From: JAITMY01 sp031549685 | GTDB taxonomy: Bacteria; Bacteroidota; Bacteroidia; Bacteroidales; UBA932 | Length of the DNA: 64,000 nt | Direction of reading: 5' to 3' | Assembly (NCBI GenBank): GCA_031549685.1 | Contig: JAVBPG010000008.1 | Coordinates: forward strand, 34,263-98,262 | Shown: positions 36,221 to 46,100 of the stretch, in pieces | Position numbering within the stretch: the first letter of the stretch is position 1 | Layout of the letters: the number at the start of each line of letters is the position of its first letter | The notes under the pieces: generated by a model | The model's input: the letters and a program-made list of their open reading frames with translations, nothing else | Databases searched by the model: none | What the model was told of the DNA's origin: nothing | Made by a program: the position numbers and the translations under genes

Positions 36221-37312
36221 TTATTTCCTAATCCAATCTGCCAGAGTTTTGTGGTTGTTGAGCCGCTGTCCTTTTTTCTGCGAACTGTCGAGGTTTACGT
36301 TGAGCGTGAACAGCTGCTGGTGGGAAAGTAAACCCTCGGCGGCATGCATGGCCCAGGTAAAGCGGGCTTGCACACGGTTGTAGTTAAAGAGCTGAATGTA
36401 AAAATCGGTACGGTTGTAAAAGGTATTCTGGTAAAACGGGTCGCCCCAGTAGAGGTGCTGGCCGGCGTACTTTTGGTACAGCGGCATTTGATTATCGCCC
36501 ACGTACAGCGTGTTTTTTATGCCGAAGCCAAATTTTTCGATCATTACTTCGCTCATAAAGCCCATGGGAGTTGCGTACTTGTCGTCCACGCCGCGCTCGC
36601 GCGAGTACGAGGCCAGCAGTCCGGCGTTGATGTTGAGCGAGTCGAGAATTTTATTTTGCGGCAGGCTAAAGCCGATGCAGAGCCGCGCCATGCCGTTGTC
36701 CACTATGTGCATGGTGTCGTTGGCGGGGCCCATTACGCCGGCGTAGTGGTTCATGTAGCTTTGCAGCGCCCCGTAAAAGTTGCGGTGCTGGTACTTTGCC
36801 GCTATGCCCACCAGAAAAGTTTCGCGCTGCTGCTCGGTTTGGTGTCCTGTCCAGTCGAGCCAGATGTTGGTGCTCCATTTGTTACCGTATATTTTCCAGA
36901 ATATGCCGCCCATGTTGAGGCGCAGGTCGGTAATGGAGTCGTAGAGCAGGGCGGCGGGGTAGTCGCTCAGCAGCGCGCGCGACGGGAAGTTACCCACGTA
37001 CAGCTCAAAGGGCTTGAGGTTGTAGTGGTAGTAGGCCACGTACTCCACCTGATCTAAGGTCTGGTAGGGGCTGCCAAAGTAGCGCTGCAGGCCCACTCCG
37101 GCGCGCAAGTGGTGCACGCTGTCGAAGGTAAGGCCCAGCTCGGGCACGAGCCAGGCGCCAAGTATGGATTGCGGAATTTGGTGCTGCGCCGGTTCGTACT
37201 CGCGGTTATCGGCCACGGCAAAAAAGTTTACGCCCCATTCGGGCTTTATCTTTTGAGCAGCACAAAAAAAGGTGCTGAGTATGAGGCTTGCAAGCAGTAG
37301 ATTTTTTTTCAT
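36221..37312 (-). CDS. Exported protein of unknown function, probable outer-membrane barrel
   Basis: The product is 363 residues with a signal peptide (1-19, ending FFCAAQ). The mature part is rich in Tyr, Trp and Phe, with alternating strands such as YVAYYHYNLKPFELYVGNFP, NKWSTNIWLDWTG and FGIKNTLYVGDNQMPLYQKY, and repeated GL/G turns. This suggests a beta-barrel or other outer-membrane protein, but no family was recognised. It has its own -7 box (37348-37355), divergent from the pyruvate kinase promoter. The 129-bp gap to maeB downstream holds the weak maeB promoter only. Confidence 0.75.
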   Translation of the reverse strand: MKKNLLLASLILSTFFCAAQKIKPEWGVNFFAVADNREYEPAQHQIPQSILGAWLVPELGLTFDSVHHLRAGVGLQRYFGSPYQTLDQVEYVAYYHYNLKPFELYVGNFPSRALLSDYPAALLYDSITDLRLNMGGIFWKIYGNKWSTNIWLDWTGHQTEQQRETFLVGIAAKYQHRNFYGALQSYMNHYAGVMGPANDTMHIVDNGMARLCIGFSLPQNKILDSLNINAGLLASYSRERGVDDKYATPMGFMSEVMIEKFGFGIKNTLYVGDNQMPLYQKYAGQHLYWGDPFYQNTFYNRTDFYIQLFNYNRVQARFTWAMHAAEGLLSHQQLFTLNVNLDSSQKKGQRLNNHKTLADWIRK

Positions 37313-37347
37313 GGTTAGCGTTGATGTTTATTAGGGTTGAAGCAGCG

Positions 37348-37355
37348 CAAAAGTA
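37348..37355 (-). promoter_or_regulatory. -7 box of the exported unknown gene
   Basis: The minus strand reads TACTTTTG, a perfect TAnnTTTG, 35 bp before the start at 37312. It lies back to back with the pyruvate kinase -7 box. Confidence 0.55.
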
Positions 37356-37367
37356 CGATTTTTTTGC

Positions 37368-37375
37368 TACTTTTG
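37368..37375 (+). promoter_or_regulatory. -7 box of pyruvate kinase
   Basis: TACTTTTG matches TAnnTTTG and would give a leader of about 140 nt made almost entirely of the dispersed element at 37390-37511. Confidence 0.55.
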
Positions 37376-37389
37376 CACGCGTTCATGCA

Positions 37390-37511
37390 TTGCGCTTTAA
37401 ATTGTTTGAAGCACCTCGTGCGTTTAAATGGTTTAACGCTTCGCGTTTAAAATGGTTTAATGCTTCGCTGCTAACAAATCAAACAACTTTAAACCATTTC
37501 AAACAACTCAA
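37390..37511. repeat. Dispersed TTTAAAC/CAAAC-type inverted element, copy B, in the pyk leader
   Basis: Units GTTTAAATGGTTTAA and TTTAAAATGGTTTAA, with CGCTTCGCG between them, are followed by the complementary units CTTTAAACCATTTC and CAAACAACTC. The transcript would fold into a long A/U-rich hairpin just before the start codon. Confidence 0.65.
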
Positions 37512-37523
37512 ACCAAAAAGAAT

Positions 37524-38981
37524 ATGAAGTTAGCCTTACAAAAGAAAACCAAAATAGTTGCTACCATTTCGGACAAGAGCTGCGACGTTGCATTTTTGCA
37601 GGAGCTGTACGAAACGGGCATGAACGTGGTGCGCATTAACACCGCGCATCAAACGCCCGAAACGTCGATGAAAATTGTAGAAAACGTGCGTAAGGTATCG
37701 ACCAAAATCGGCATTCTGGTGGATACCAAAGGCCCCGAAATGCGCACCACCAAAATGGCGGACGACAAGGGCGTGGAAATTGCCACCGGCGCTAAGCTGA
37801 AGCTGGCCGGCAACCCCGATGCGCTATCGAGCAGCGAGGTGCTGTACGTAAATTTTTTGAATTTCGTAAAAGAAGTTCCGGTAGGGTCCTCCATCCTCAT
37901 CGACGATGGCGATATTCAGCTCAAGGTGCTGGAGCGGCAGGACGAATACCTGATTTGCGAGGCGCAAAACGGAGGCGTAATAAAGGGGCGCAAAACGGTA
38001 AACGTTCCCAACGTGGCCATCAACCTCCCGTCGGTTACCAAGCGCGACGTGGAGTACATAAGCTGGGCGGTGGACAACAACATCGATTTTATTGCCCACT
38101 CGTTTGTGCGCACCAAGGAGGATGTGCTGGCGGTGCAGAAAATACTGGACGAGCGCAAAAGCCACATTAAGATTATTGCCAAAATCGAGAACCGCCAGGG
38201 CGTTGAAAATATTGATGAAATACTGGATGTTGCCTACGGTATTATGGTGGCGCGCGGCGATTTGGGCGTGGAGGTGGAGTTTGAGGAACTGCCCGGCATT
38301 CAGCGCATGCTGATTGAGAAAAGCCAGGCCTGCGAGAAGCCCGTAATTATTGCCACGCAAATGCTGCACAGCATGATTGAGCATCCGCGGCCCACGCGCG
38401 CCGAGGTTACCGATGTGGCCAACGCCATTTACCAGCGCACCGACGCCATTATGCTGAGCGGCGAAACGGCCGGAGGAAAGTATCCGGTGGAGGCGGTGCG
38501 CACCATGAGCAGGATAGCCATTGAGGTGGAAAAGGACTTGCTGCCCTATAAGGGCAAAACGCACCACAGCATGAAGGATAAGGTGGCCATAACCCTGGCC
38601 AAATCGGCGGTGCAGGCCAGCCGCGAGGTGCCCATCCGTGCGTTTGTAACCGACAGCTACTCGGGGCGCGCACCGCGCTACTTAGCCGCGTTTCGCAGCA
38701 ATATTCCCGTTTTTGCGCTCTGCTACCTCGACTACATTATGCGGGAACTCTCGCTATCGTACGGCGTGTTTTGCTACCCCGCAACGCCGCTCAAGAACAA
38801 CGATGAATTTTCGCGCTACGCCATTCGCTTTCTGCGCGACCACGGCTGCATAACCAACCAGGATTTGGTGGCGATAATGGCGGGCAACTACACCTCCGAC
38901 GGCGCTACCACCTACCTCGAAATAGGCGTGGCGCAAAACCTGATAAGCGAGGTAAACCAGGAGGCGTACTATGCGCTATAG
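37524..38981 (+). CDS. pyk: Pyruvate kinase
   Basis: The product is 485 residues. The TIM-barrel active site is complete: R37 and N39 in NVVRINTAH, the KGPEMRT segment (about 69-75), K220 with E222 in IIAKIENRQG (the family signature), and MVARGDLGVE (241-250) with the metal-binding Asp. The B domain lies at about 75-175 and the C-terminal domain at about 350-485. It makes ATP and pyruvate from phosphoenolpyruvate at the end of glycolysis. It probably shares a transcript with the downstream TPR gene. Its leader is a structured dispersed repeat, so translational effects are possible. Confidence 0.97.
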   Translation: MKLALQKKTKIVATISDKSCDVAFLQELYETGMNVVRINTAHQTPETSMKIVENVRKVSTKIGILVDTKGPEMRTTKMADDKGVEIATGAKLKLAGNPDALSSSEVLYVNFLNFVKEVPVGSSILIDDGDIQLKVLERQDEYLICEAQNGGVIKGRKTVNVPNVAINLPSVTKRDVEYISWAVDNNIDFIAHSFVRTKEDVLAVQKILDERKSHIKIIAKIENRQGVENIDEILDVAYGIMVARGDLGVEVEFEELPGIQRMLIEKSQACEKPVIIATQMLHSMIEHPRPTRAEVTDVANAIYQRTDAIMLSGETAGGKYPVEAVRTMSRIAIEVEKDLLPYKGKTHHSMKDKVAITLAKSAVQASREVPIRAFVTDSYSGRAPRYLAAFRSNIPVFALCYLDYIMRELSLSYGVFCYPATPLKNNDEFSRYAIRFLRDHGCITNQDLVAIMAGNYTSDGATTYLEIGVAQNLISEVNQEAYYAL

Positions 38982-38982
38982 C

Positions 38983-39024
38983 GATTTATGATTTACAATT
39001 TACGATTTACGATTTACGATTTAT
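38983..39024. repeat. Six tandem 7-bp units GATTTAC
   Basis: Exactly six heptamers run in a row (GATTTAT, GATTTAC, AATTTAC, GATTTAC, GATTTAC, GATTTAT), beginning two bases after the pyk stop. Similar AT-rich heptamer runs occur near 25440-25476, 31509-31535, 33622-33655 and 60015-60050. Confidence 0.85.
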
Positions 39025-39059
39025 GTGGGTGGGTAAGGTTGTGCGTACTTAAATTGTCA

Positions 39060-39893
39060 ATGGTAAGCCGTCAGCTGTCAATTCTAATTTTCCTGCTTTT
39101 CTTTTCTCCCTCTATATTTGCCCAACCCGAATACGACGACGATTCCGCAGCTTTTACGCAGGAGGTAACGCTTGCCCTAAAGTACGACCGCTGCCAGGAC
39201 GCCTTGAATATGCTCATGGAAAAGGAGGTGGCGGGCGATACGCTGAGCGCGCACCATCGCTATCTGATGGCCGAGGCGTACAGCTGCATGGGCTCCTTCA
39301 AAACGGCCATAGGCATTTATACCGACTTGCTGAAGGAGGATAAGGGTAATGCGATTTACCTGCAGCGGCGGGCTACGCTTTACGCGCAGCTGCAATCCTG
39401 GAAAAAGGCCTATGCCGATTGCGCCCGCCTAAAAAGCTTAATGCCTCGGGAGCGCTCGTACTGCAAGCTGTGCAGCGAGGTGGCGCTGGAGGCAAAGCAG
39501 CATGGCAGCGCGGTTGACTTTGCCGGTTGCCGCCTGCAGGCCGATTCGCTGGATGCGGATGCGCAGTACGTTTTGGCGCGGGCGTATCAAGGGATGAAGG
39601 AGTATGGCACAGCCTTGCTTGTTATTAATAAGTGTATTGATGCTGCGCCGCTGGAGGCTAAGTGCTACCTGCTGCGCGCCGAGGTATACGAGCAACTCGA
39701 TGTTCGAAATTTTGCGGCGGACGATTACGCCGTTTACTTAAAATATTTCTCTACCGACCACCGGGTTTGGCTGCGCTACGGCTTGCTGCTGCACGGCATG
39801 GGGCGCAAGCCCGAGGCCTGCAAGGCCCTTGAGCAGGCCAGAGCCAACGGCAACCTGGATGCGGGAAGATACATTTACAGGTATTGCAGGTAG
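39060..39893 (+). CDS. Exported TPR-repeat protein
   Basis: The product is 277 residues from the ATG at 39060 (MVSRQLSILIFLLFFSPSIFAQ), which gives a signal peptide. The longer frame from 38988 would translate the heptamer repeat. The mature part is a series of tetratricopeptide-like helix pairs, for example HRYLMAEAYSCMGSFKTAIG, AIYLQRRATLYAQLQSWKKA and AQYVLARAYQGMKEYGTALL. It has an unusual number of Cys residues (RCQDAL, DCARL, CKLCSEV, GCRL, YRYCR). A periplasmic protein-interaction role is inferred; no specific function is recognised. It is convergent with the 5222-residue gene, and a large palindromic element separates them. Confidence 0.8.
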   Translation: MVSRQLSILIFLLFFSPSIFAQPEYDDDSAAFTQEVTLALKYDRCQDALNMLMEKEVAGDTLSAHHRYLMAEAYSCMGSFKTAIGIYTDLLKEDKGNAIYLQRRATLYAQLQSWKKAYADCARLKSLMPRERSYCKLCSEVALEAKQHGSAVDFAGCRLQADSLDADAQYVLARAYQGMKEYGTALLVINKCIDAAPLEAKCYLLRAEVYEQLDVRNFAADDYAVYLKYFSTDHRVWLRYGLLLHGMGRKPEACKALEQARANGNLDAGRYIYRYCR

Positions 39894-39930
39894 CGCTTGG
39901 GGCGACTTCGCCGCCTCCACCTAAATGGAT

Positions 39931-40026
39931 TATCCCCCGCTGGCGGGGGTGCCTAAAAAGCGGGGGTGGACGTTTTTTGCATAACATCCACCCCCGGTCT
40001 TCGACCACCCCCGCCAGCGGGGGATA
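39931..40026. repeat. Large nested palindrome between convergent genes
   Basis: The outer arms, 39931-39951 and 40006-40026, are perfect 21-bp reverse complements (core CCCCCGCTGGCGGGGG, itself palindromic). Inner arms CGGGGGTGGA (39961-39970) and TCCACCCCCG (39987-39996) are also perfect. The whole 96-bp unit could form a cruciform or a very stable RNA hairpin and would stop transcription from both sides. Confidence 0.92.
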
Positions 40027-40109
40027 GCGCTCGCGCAAGCCGCGGGTGCCGAGAAATTAAGTCGCGAGTTTTATCCCTTTCTGAACAGTCCCAGCCTTCT
40101 TTTTTTTTG

Positions 40110-43100
40110 CTAATAGGCGGTTACGCATCCCTTGCCATCCGTTACCTCTATGAGGCTATAGGTGCACGTCTGTGTAGGCCTTACCGCCACTTCTATGGTA
40201 TCGGTGCCGGTGTTGTTGATTAGCGGCGGCTGCTCTACACCCTCCAGCGTGTACTTAACCCCCCACTGCGGCAACTTTTCTCCGCTGGTTAACGTGAAGG
40301 TAATGGTAATGCTATCGCCTTCGCAAATGGTTGCGTTATCGGTTACGGTTGCCTGTGGCGCCGTGCGTACAAAGAGGTTCACGGTATCGCTCATGCGCGA
40401 GCAGCCCGGCACGTTGGTGGTAACCAGCAAGGTGTACTTGCCGCCGTTGGCCACCTTTATGGTGTCGAACGTTACTGAACTCCTGGTGCTATCGGCCAAG
40501 CTGGCGCCGTTTTGGTACCACTGGTAGCCGCCGGTTACGCCAAACGGCAAGGTGGCTACGCCCGAAATCTGGTAGAATGTGTTGGCGCAAACGGTATCCA
40601 CGGCCGGCTTGTCAAGGGTAACTACAATGGTGTAGTCGTTGTCGTAGGCGCCGATTGATGGCGGATTCTTGCGGAGCACCATGCGCTGGTCGTACCGCTG
40701 CATAGCGAGGAGGCTCACGTTACCGCTTTGCACTGCGGGGTTTTCGCAGGGATTCAGCAGCGCGTGGGTATTGCCCCAACCGCCATTATCGGCTAGCGAG
40801 GCCAAGGCCACCGGCATCGGCAGCGCTTTTACATCGCCGGTAGCGGTTTCGTATTTGCTTTGCCCTATGATGGTGTACTTGAGGCCTACTGTATCAACGG
40901 GCTCGCTACCGGAGAAATCGGTGTTTTGTCCGGTGTTGTTTACCACTAAGGTGTTGTTCAAATCAATGCGCATATTGCCCGATACGCTGTTGGCCAGCCG
41001 TATACCTGTACCGTTATTGGCAATGGTGGCACTTTGCAGGGTAATCTTAACAAGCGCCCCTGACCCGCTGTTGTCCGCGTTGATACCGGAGATGCTGTTG
41101 CCGGAAATGGTGGAGTTATGAATCCGCAGGTCGCCGCTTGATGTGGCCACGCCCGCTCCGCCGATGCTGCCGCTTACGGTAGAGTGCTCCAGCAGGAAGT
41201 TGCCCAAAACAAATATACCGGCGCCGCCGGAAGCTGCCAGCGCTGTGTTGTTGTGAACAGTGGCGTTGCTTATTCGTACCCCGTTCGGGTTTTCGTTGAA
41301 GTACATCCCGCCTCCCGAATTTGCGGCGTTGTTTTCCACCACCAGATTGTTGAGGAAGTAGGCAGAGCTTGCCCCGCCGGCGTCGTATATACCGCCGCCC
41401 CGGCCCAGGCTGCCGCTACCATCGGCGTATCCGCCCGATATGTAGAATCCGCTGAGCAGCACACCCACATTTTGTGCAATGCTTACCACGTGGTAGCTGT
41501 TGTTGGCGTTGTTGGCGTCGCCCTGTATTTCGCCGCTCAGGCGGGTAATGTAGCTCTTGGGGTTGTGGGTGGTGGTTGTATCAACACCAGTGGCGGAGCT
41601 GCTGTATCCGCCCCTCAGCTCAATATTAGTATTCAGCACAAAGGAGTAGAAGCGCTGCCTTGCAGCGGTATCGCAGCCCGATACGTAGGGCATGTAAATC
41701 CCTTGGGCTACGTATACCTTAGCGCCGCTCGCTGCCCTGTTGCGCAGGTACCAGGCCAGGTATTTTCCGTCGAAGGCGTTATCCCAGCTGGATCCGTCGG
41801 CCCTGCCCGATGGGACTCTTTTTACAAACAGCATGTTGGGGCTGGGCTCTACCGATGCCGAGTTGGGGTGTATGGCAATAACGCTATCCACCGATGGGCA
41901 CAGCGAGGAATCCAGCACGCTTACCGTATAGCTTCCGGTGGGCAGCAGCGCGTTAACGTGGCATGCCGTGTAGCCATCGGGCGTGATGTTGTCTATGTTG
42001 GATATCTTTTTGTACGCAGCTCCGTCAATGCTGTACATGTAGGGCTTTTGGCCTCCCTTAATTTGCAGCTGTATGCGTATGGAGTCGCCCATGCAGAGCG
42101 GGTACACCGTGGCTATTGACCTAACCTTGAGCTGCGGATATACCGCTATGCGCACAACGGCGCTGGTATCGCTATCGCACTTTGCGGTAACAATACGCCT
42201 GAACCAGGTGGTGTCGGACAGGGCTGCAGTTGTATAGCTTTCCGTGCTGCCCGTGTTGGTAACGTTTTGCCAGCCCCTGCTGGAGGTGCTGTCCTGCCAC
42301 TGGTAGGTGTACGCGGCTGCATTGAGGGTACCCCTGCCTGACGCTTTTGCCCTATTTCTGCTGTACGTACTTTGTATGCCGCCGCCTACCGGCTCGTCGA
42401 TATTAATATCAACGGTTGAACTCTTACAAACAGTCGAGTCCAGGAATCCGGGTGCCGATTGCTTCAAGGCTTCGTAAATGGTAAGCTGAATGCTATCGAT
42501 CAAATCCTTGCAGGTCCCGGCTGCCGTGGCGTGGTACACTATCCAAATGCTGGTGTCATTTCCGTGGTACGGCTTAATGGCGTAGGTAAGCGTATCGGTG
42601 GTGGCGTTAATCAGCGTGCCCACCTCGGTAGAAGCTGTCCATTGGCGCGCAGTGGCGTACTTCACGTTTTGAGCCGCAATTTTTACCACGCCTGGGCTGC
42701 AGGCTTCCTGCGTAGAGCCTACCATGCTTAGCCCGCTGTGGGTAATGGCGTTGGTTATTCTGGCTATAAACGTGGCCCTTTCGGAGGGCATGGTAATGCC
42801 GCCCGGGTAGGTGCGGATGTAGTTACCCGAAATAGCTACCGTATCCACGGTGCGAGCTGCCGTCCACCTGATTTGCCGTATGCGCTCGTTCGGGTAGTTG
42901 GAGGGCGAGGAGCCGGGCAGCGGCACCGCGGTGGCACCCGTAATGGCGTCGATGCGGTAGTTGGTCATTCCCTCGGGCATTACCACCAGCGTGGTATCCG
43001 ATGTGCAAATCTCGTCGGTGGCGGTAAGCGTGGTAATGGGGAACTGCGTAGTGGCGCAAAGCAGCGGATCGGTGCTGTAAGCTACCAGCTGCTTGCCGTA

Positions 43101-46100
43101 GGTGGCCGGAATGTTGTCGAACCTTACCCTCAAAATGCCGCCTGCCGTAACGTTGGCGTTGCTTTTGATGTAGCGGGTGGCCACGGCGCTTCCATCTGCC
43201 GGGTCGTAGAAGTTGTTGTTGTTTTCATCTACGTAAAACTCTACCTTAAGCGAGTCGCCTGCGTAGAAGCCGTTGATGGCTTTCAGGTTTACATCGGCAT
43301 GCCAGTACCCTGCACGAATGTAACCCTTAATGGTATCTAAGCCGAATTGGTAGTACTTCACGGCTACATTTTCGTCAATTTCTCCCAGGTTGAGGTAAAC
43401 CTCGCAGCTTGTGCCGCACTCAACGCTATCGGTATGGAAGGCTTGATTGTGGATTTTGTAGCTGCCGCAGGGCATATTTTTGGCTAAAAGCTTATACGAG
43501 TATTCCACTGTATCGCCGGCCTTCAAGCCCGACTGGAGGGTAAAGTAGCGCTCATCGCCGGCGCCGGGGATTACTGCCACCTCTATGCCGCCTGTGGTAT
43601 CGGCATTGCTTATGTTCACAAAGCTCGATGGGATATACTGCATTCCCTCCGGCGTGGCAATCATTATTCTGTCGTGCTCCTCCGTGGCATTCGTGCCGTA
43701 CAGTACAGCCTTTACCCTTACGCTAATGGTGTCGCCGCTGCGGCTGTCGATGGTGTGCGTGCTGATAGTTGTTTGGCTAAAGTCGAACTTGACGTGGCTG
43801 CCCGAATCGCTCATGAGCTTGAGGGGTTCGGTGTCCAGCGTGTCGGGCTTAATGGTGGCGCCGCACTCGTTGGCCGCCTGCAGCACAAACTGTATAATGT
43901 TGCCCGAGGTAAATTCGCAACCCGCGTGCGCGTGTATGCGTACCAGCATGGAGTCCCTGCCCGGCAAATCGGGGGTGGTAAAGGTGTAGCTGCTACCGCT
44001 CTGGGTAAAAGGAGGAAGCTTTACCCACTGGCCGCTTGTGGGCGGGTAACGGTACATGGCCGAGTCCACCGCAATGCGCGTGGTGTATTCGTCGGCCAGG
44101 GTTACCCTTACGTTCTTCAGAGGCCCGGCATCGCTTGCCTTTACCTTCAGGGTAAACGACGTGTCGGTGCAGAAATCCTGCGGAGTAACGGGCATCTGCA
44201 CAAACGACAGCTCCATATCGGTGGGGTGGGGCAGCACAAAAATGCGAACCGAATCGTACAGGTAGCCGCAGGTCTCGTTGCGCCACTTCATCTTCAAGGT
44301 TATGGTTGTGTCGGCCTCCGCCTCTATCGGAAGGTAGGTGTTGATGATGGAGTCCCTGACGGCGTTCAGGGCGGGCGTTATAATGTCCTTTATGGCCAAG
44401 CCCGCTACTCTTACCGCTTCAAATCCCATGTAGGTAGAGTTGGTAACCACGTTGGCAAAGTTAAACGGTGTGCCAAAGCAAACGTTGGTGTCTTGCAGCA
44501 GTACTATTTTTCCGGTGGCGTAGGCGCGCAGCGTTACGGTAGCCGTATCCTTCACATCTCCGCACATGTCATTGGCCGTTAGCTCAAGCCTAACGGTTGC
44601 ATCGGAGGTTTGCCGCAGCGAGGTAAATACTACGGTGTCGCGGGTGCTGTTAATGGCCACATAGCCTATGTTGTCAATGGTGTCGACGGGTTGCAGCACC
44701 TCCCTGTTACCGGCGTTGTCTACGTACGTCCACACCACGCCTGTCGCGTTCTTTATGCTGGTTGCAATGATGCTCGGCGCGCCGGAGCAAATGGTGCTGT
44801 TTTTGCTTTGCAAAAATGTTATCTGGGCAATGGCCGACCTTACGTTTATCTTTACCAGCGTGCTGGTATCGCGCGAGCACTTGCCCGTTGCTATGCGCCT
44901 GTACCAGGTGGTGTCGGACAGGCCAAGCGTCAGGTAGTTTTGGTCGGTAGCCGTATTGCCGGCGTACGATCCGGTGGCGTTTTGCCATCCCGTGGTCCTG
45001 GTTTTGCTTTGCCACTGGTAGGTGTAGGTGGTGCTTCCGCCCCCCGAGGGTACTCCCAGGTTCAGGAGTATGTTAGAGTTTTTACAAATGGTGCTGTCCA
45101 CAAATGCGGGTTGAGGCTGCCTTAGCGTTTGGTACAGCGTGAGCCGTATGCTGTCCTCCCAGCTGCCGCAGCTGGTTAGCCCCGTGGCGGTATAGTACAC
45201 CACTATGGAGGTGTCGGCGCTGCGCGGGTAAAGCCTGTAGCTTAGCGTATCGCTGTTTTGACCCGATAGCGCTCCGGCTGCCGTGGAGGCCATCCACCGG
45301 TGGGCGGCGGCGTTCTTTACATTTTTGGCGTACAGCTTCACCACCGACGGCGTGCACAGCTGCGTGGTGCCCCCCAGCACGTCAATGCTGTCGCCGGTAA
45401 TTCTCGGGTTGACGTAGAACTTGAACGTGCCGTACCGGGCCTGCACCGTATCGTTTTTGCTCAACTCCTCGTTGTACACAATGCGGCGGTAAGTTCCGCT
45501 CAGCTCCTTGTTTCCCGATGTCGTAAATCCTTTTTTGATTTGGTTGGGGGCTAAAGTGGCATCGGGGATGGTGGTGGCTCCGCTAATGGCGTCGAAGGTG
45601 TAGTCGAGCATGCCCTCCGGAGCTTCAAAAATAGCCGATGCGTTATCGCCTGTGCATACCGTATCCCGTCCCGAAATGATGGTAAAAGGAGCCACTAAAT
45701 TGTTGCACTGCTTTGCATCATCAGAATATATAATTAATTGATAGCCTGATTGATATTGAATATTGCTGAGGGGTATCTTAACCAGGCCGCCCGGGGCCAC
45801 CCCTGCTGCGCCTGAGCGCACGTACCTGGTATGTACCAGCACATCGCCTGCGCTGTAGCGGCTGTCGTGGTCTTTGTCTACATACACCTCAATCTTAATG
45901 GAGTCGTTGGCCAGGAAAGGTGTAACGGCCTTCAGGGTAATGCTATCCTGCCACCTGCCCACCTGGGTAACGCTATTGCCCATGTCCACCACGCTAAATA
46001 CGTAGCGCTCCACATCAATCGAATCGATGGACTGCGCGCGCACCTCGGTAACCTGACAGTCGCTGCCGCAAGCGGCGGTGGTGTAGTCATAAAATACCTG

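Noticed and set aside
37824..38567. 247-codon minus-strand frame opposite pyruvate kinase
   Set aside because: It is antisense to a complete pyruvate kinase with catalytic residues, and its composition is that of a shadow frame.
38983..39024. Possible CRISPR-like array
   Set aside because: The units are only 7 bp with no spacers and no cas genes nearby; it is a simple tandem repeat.
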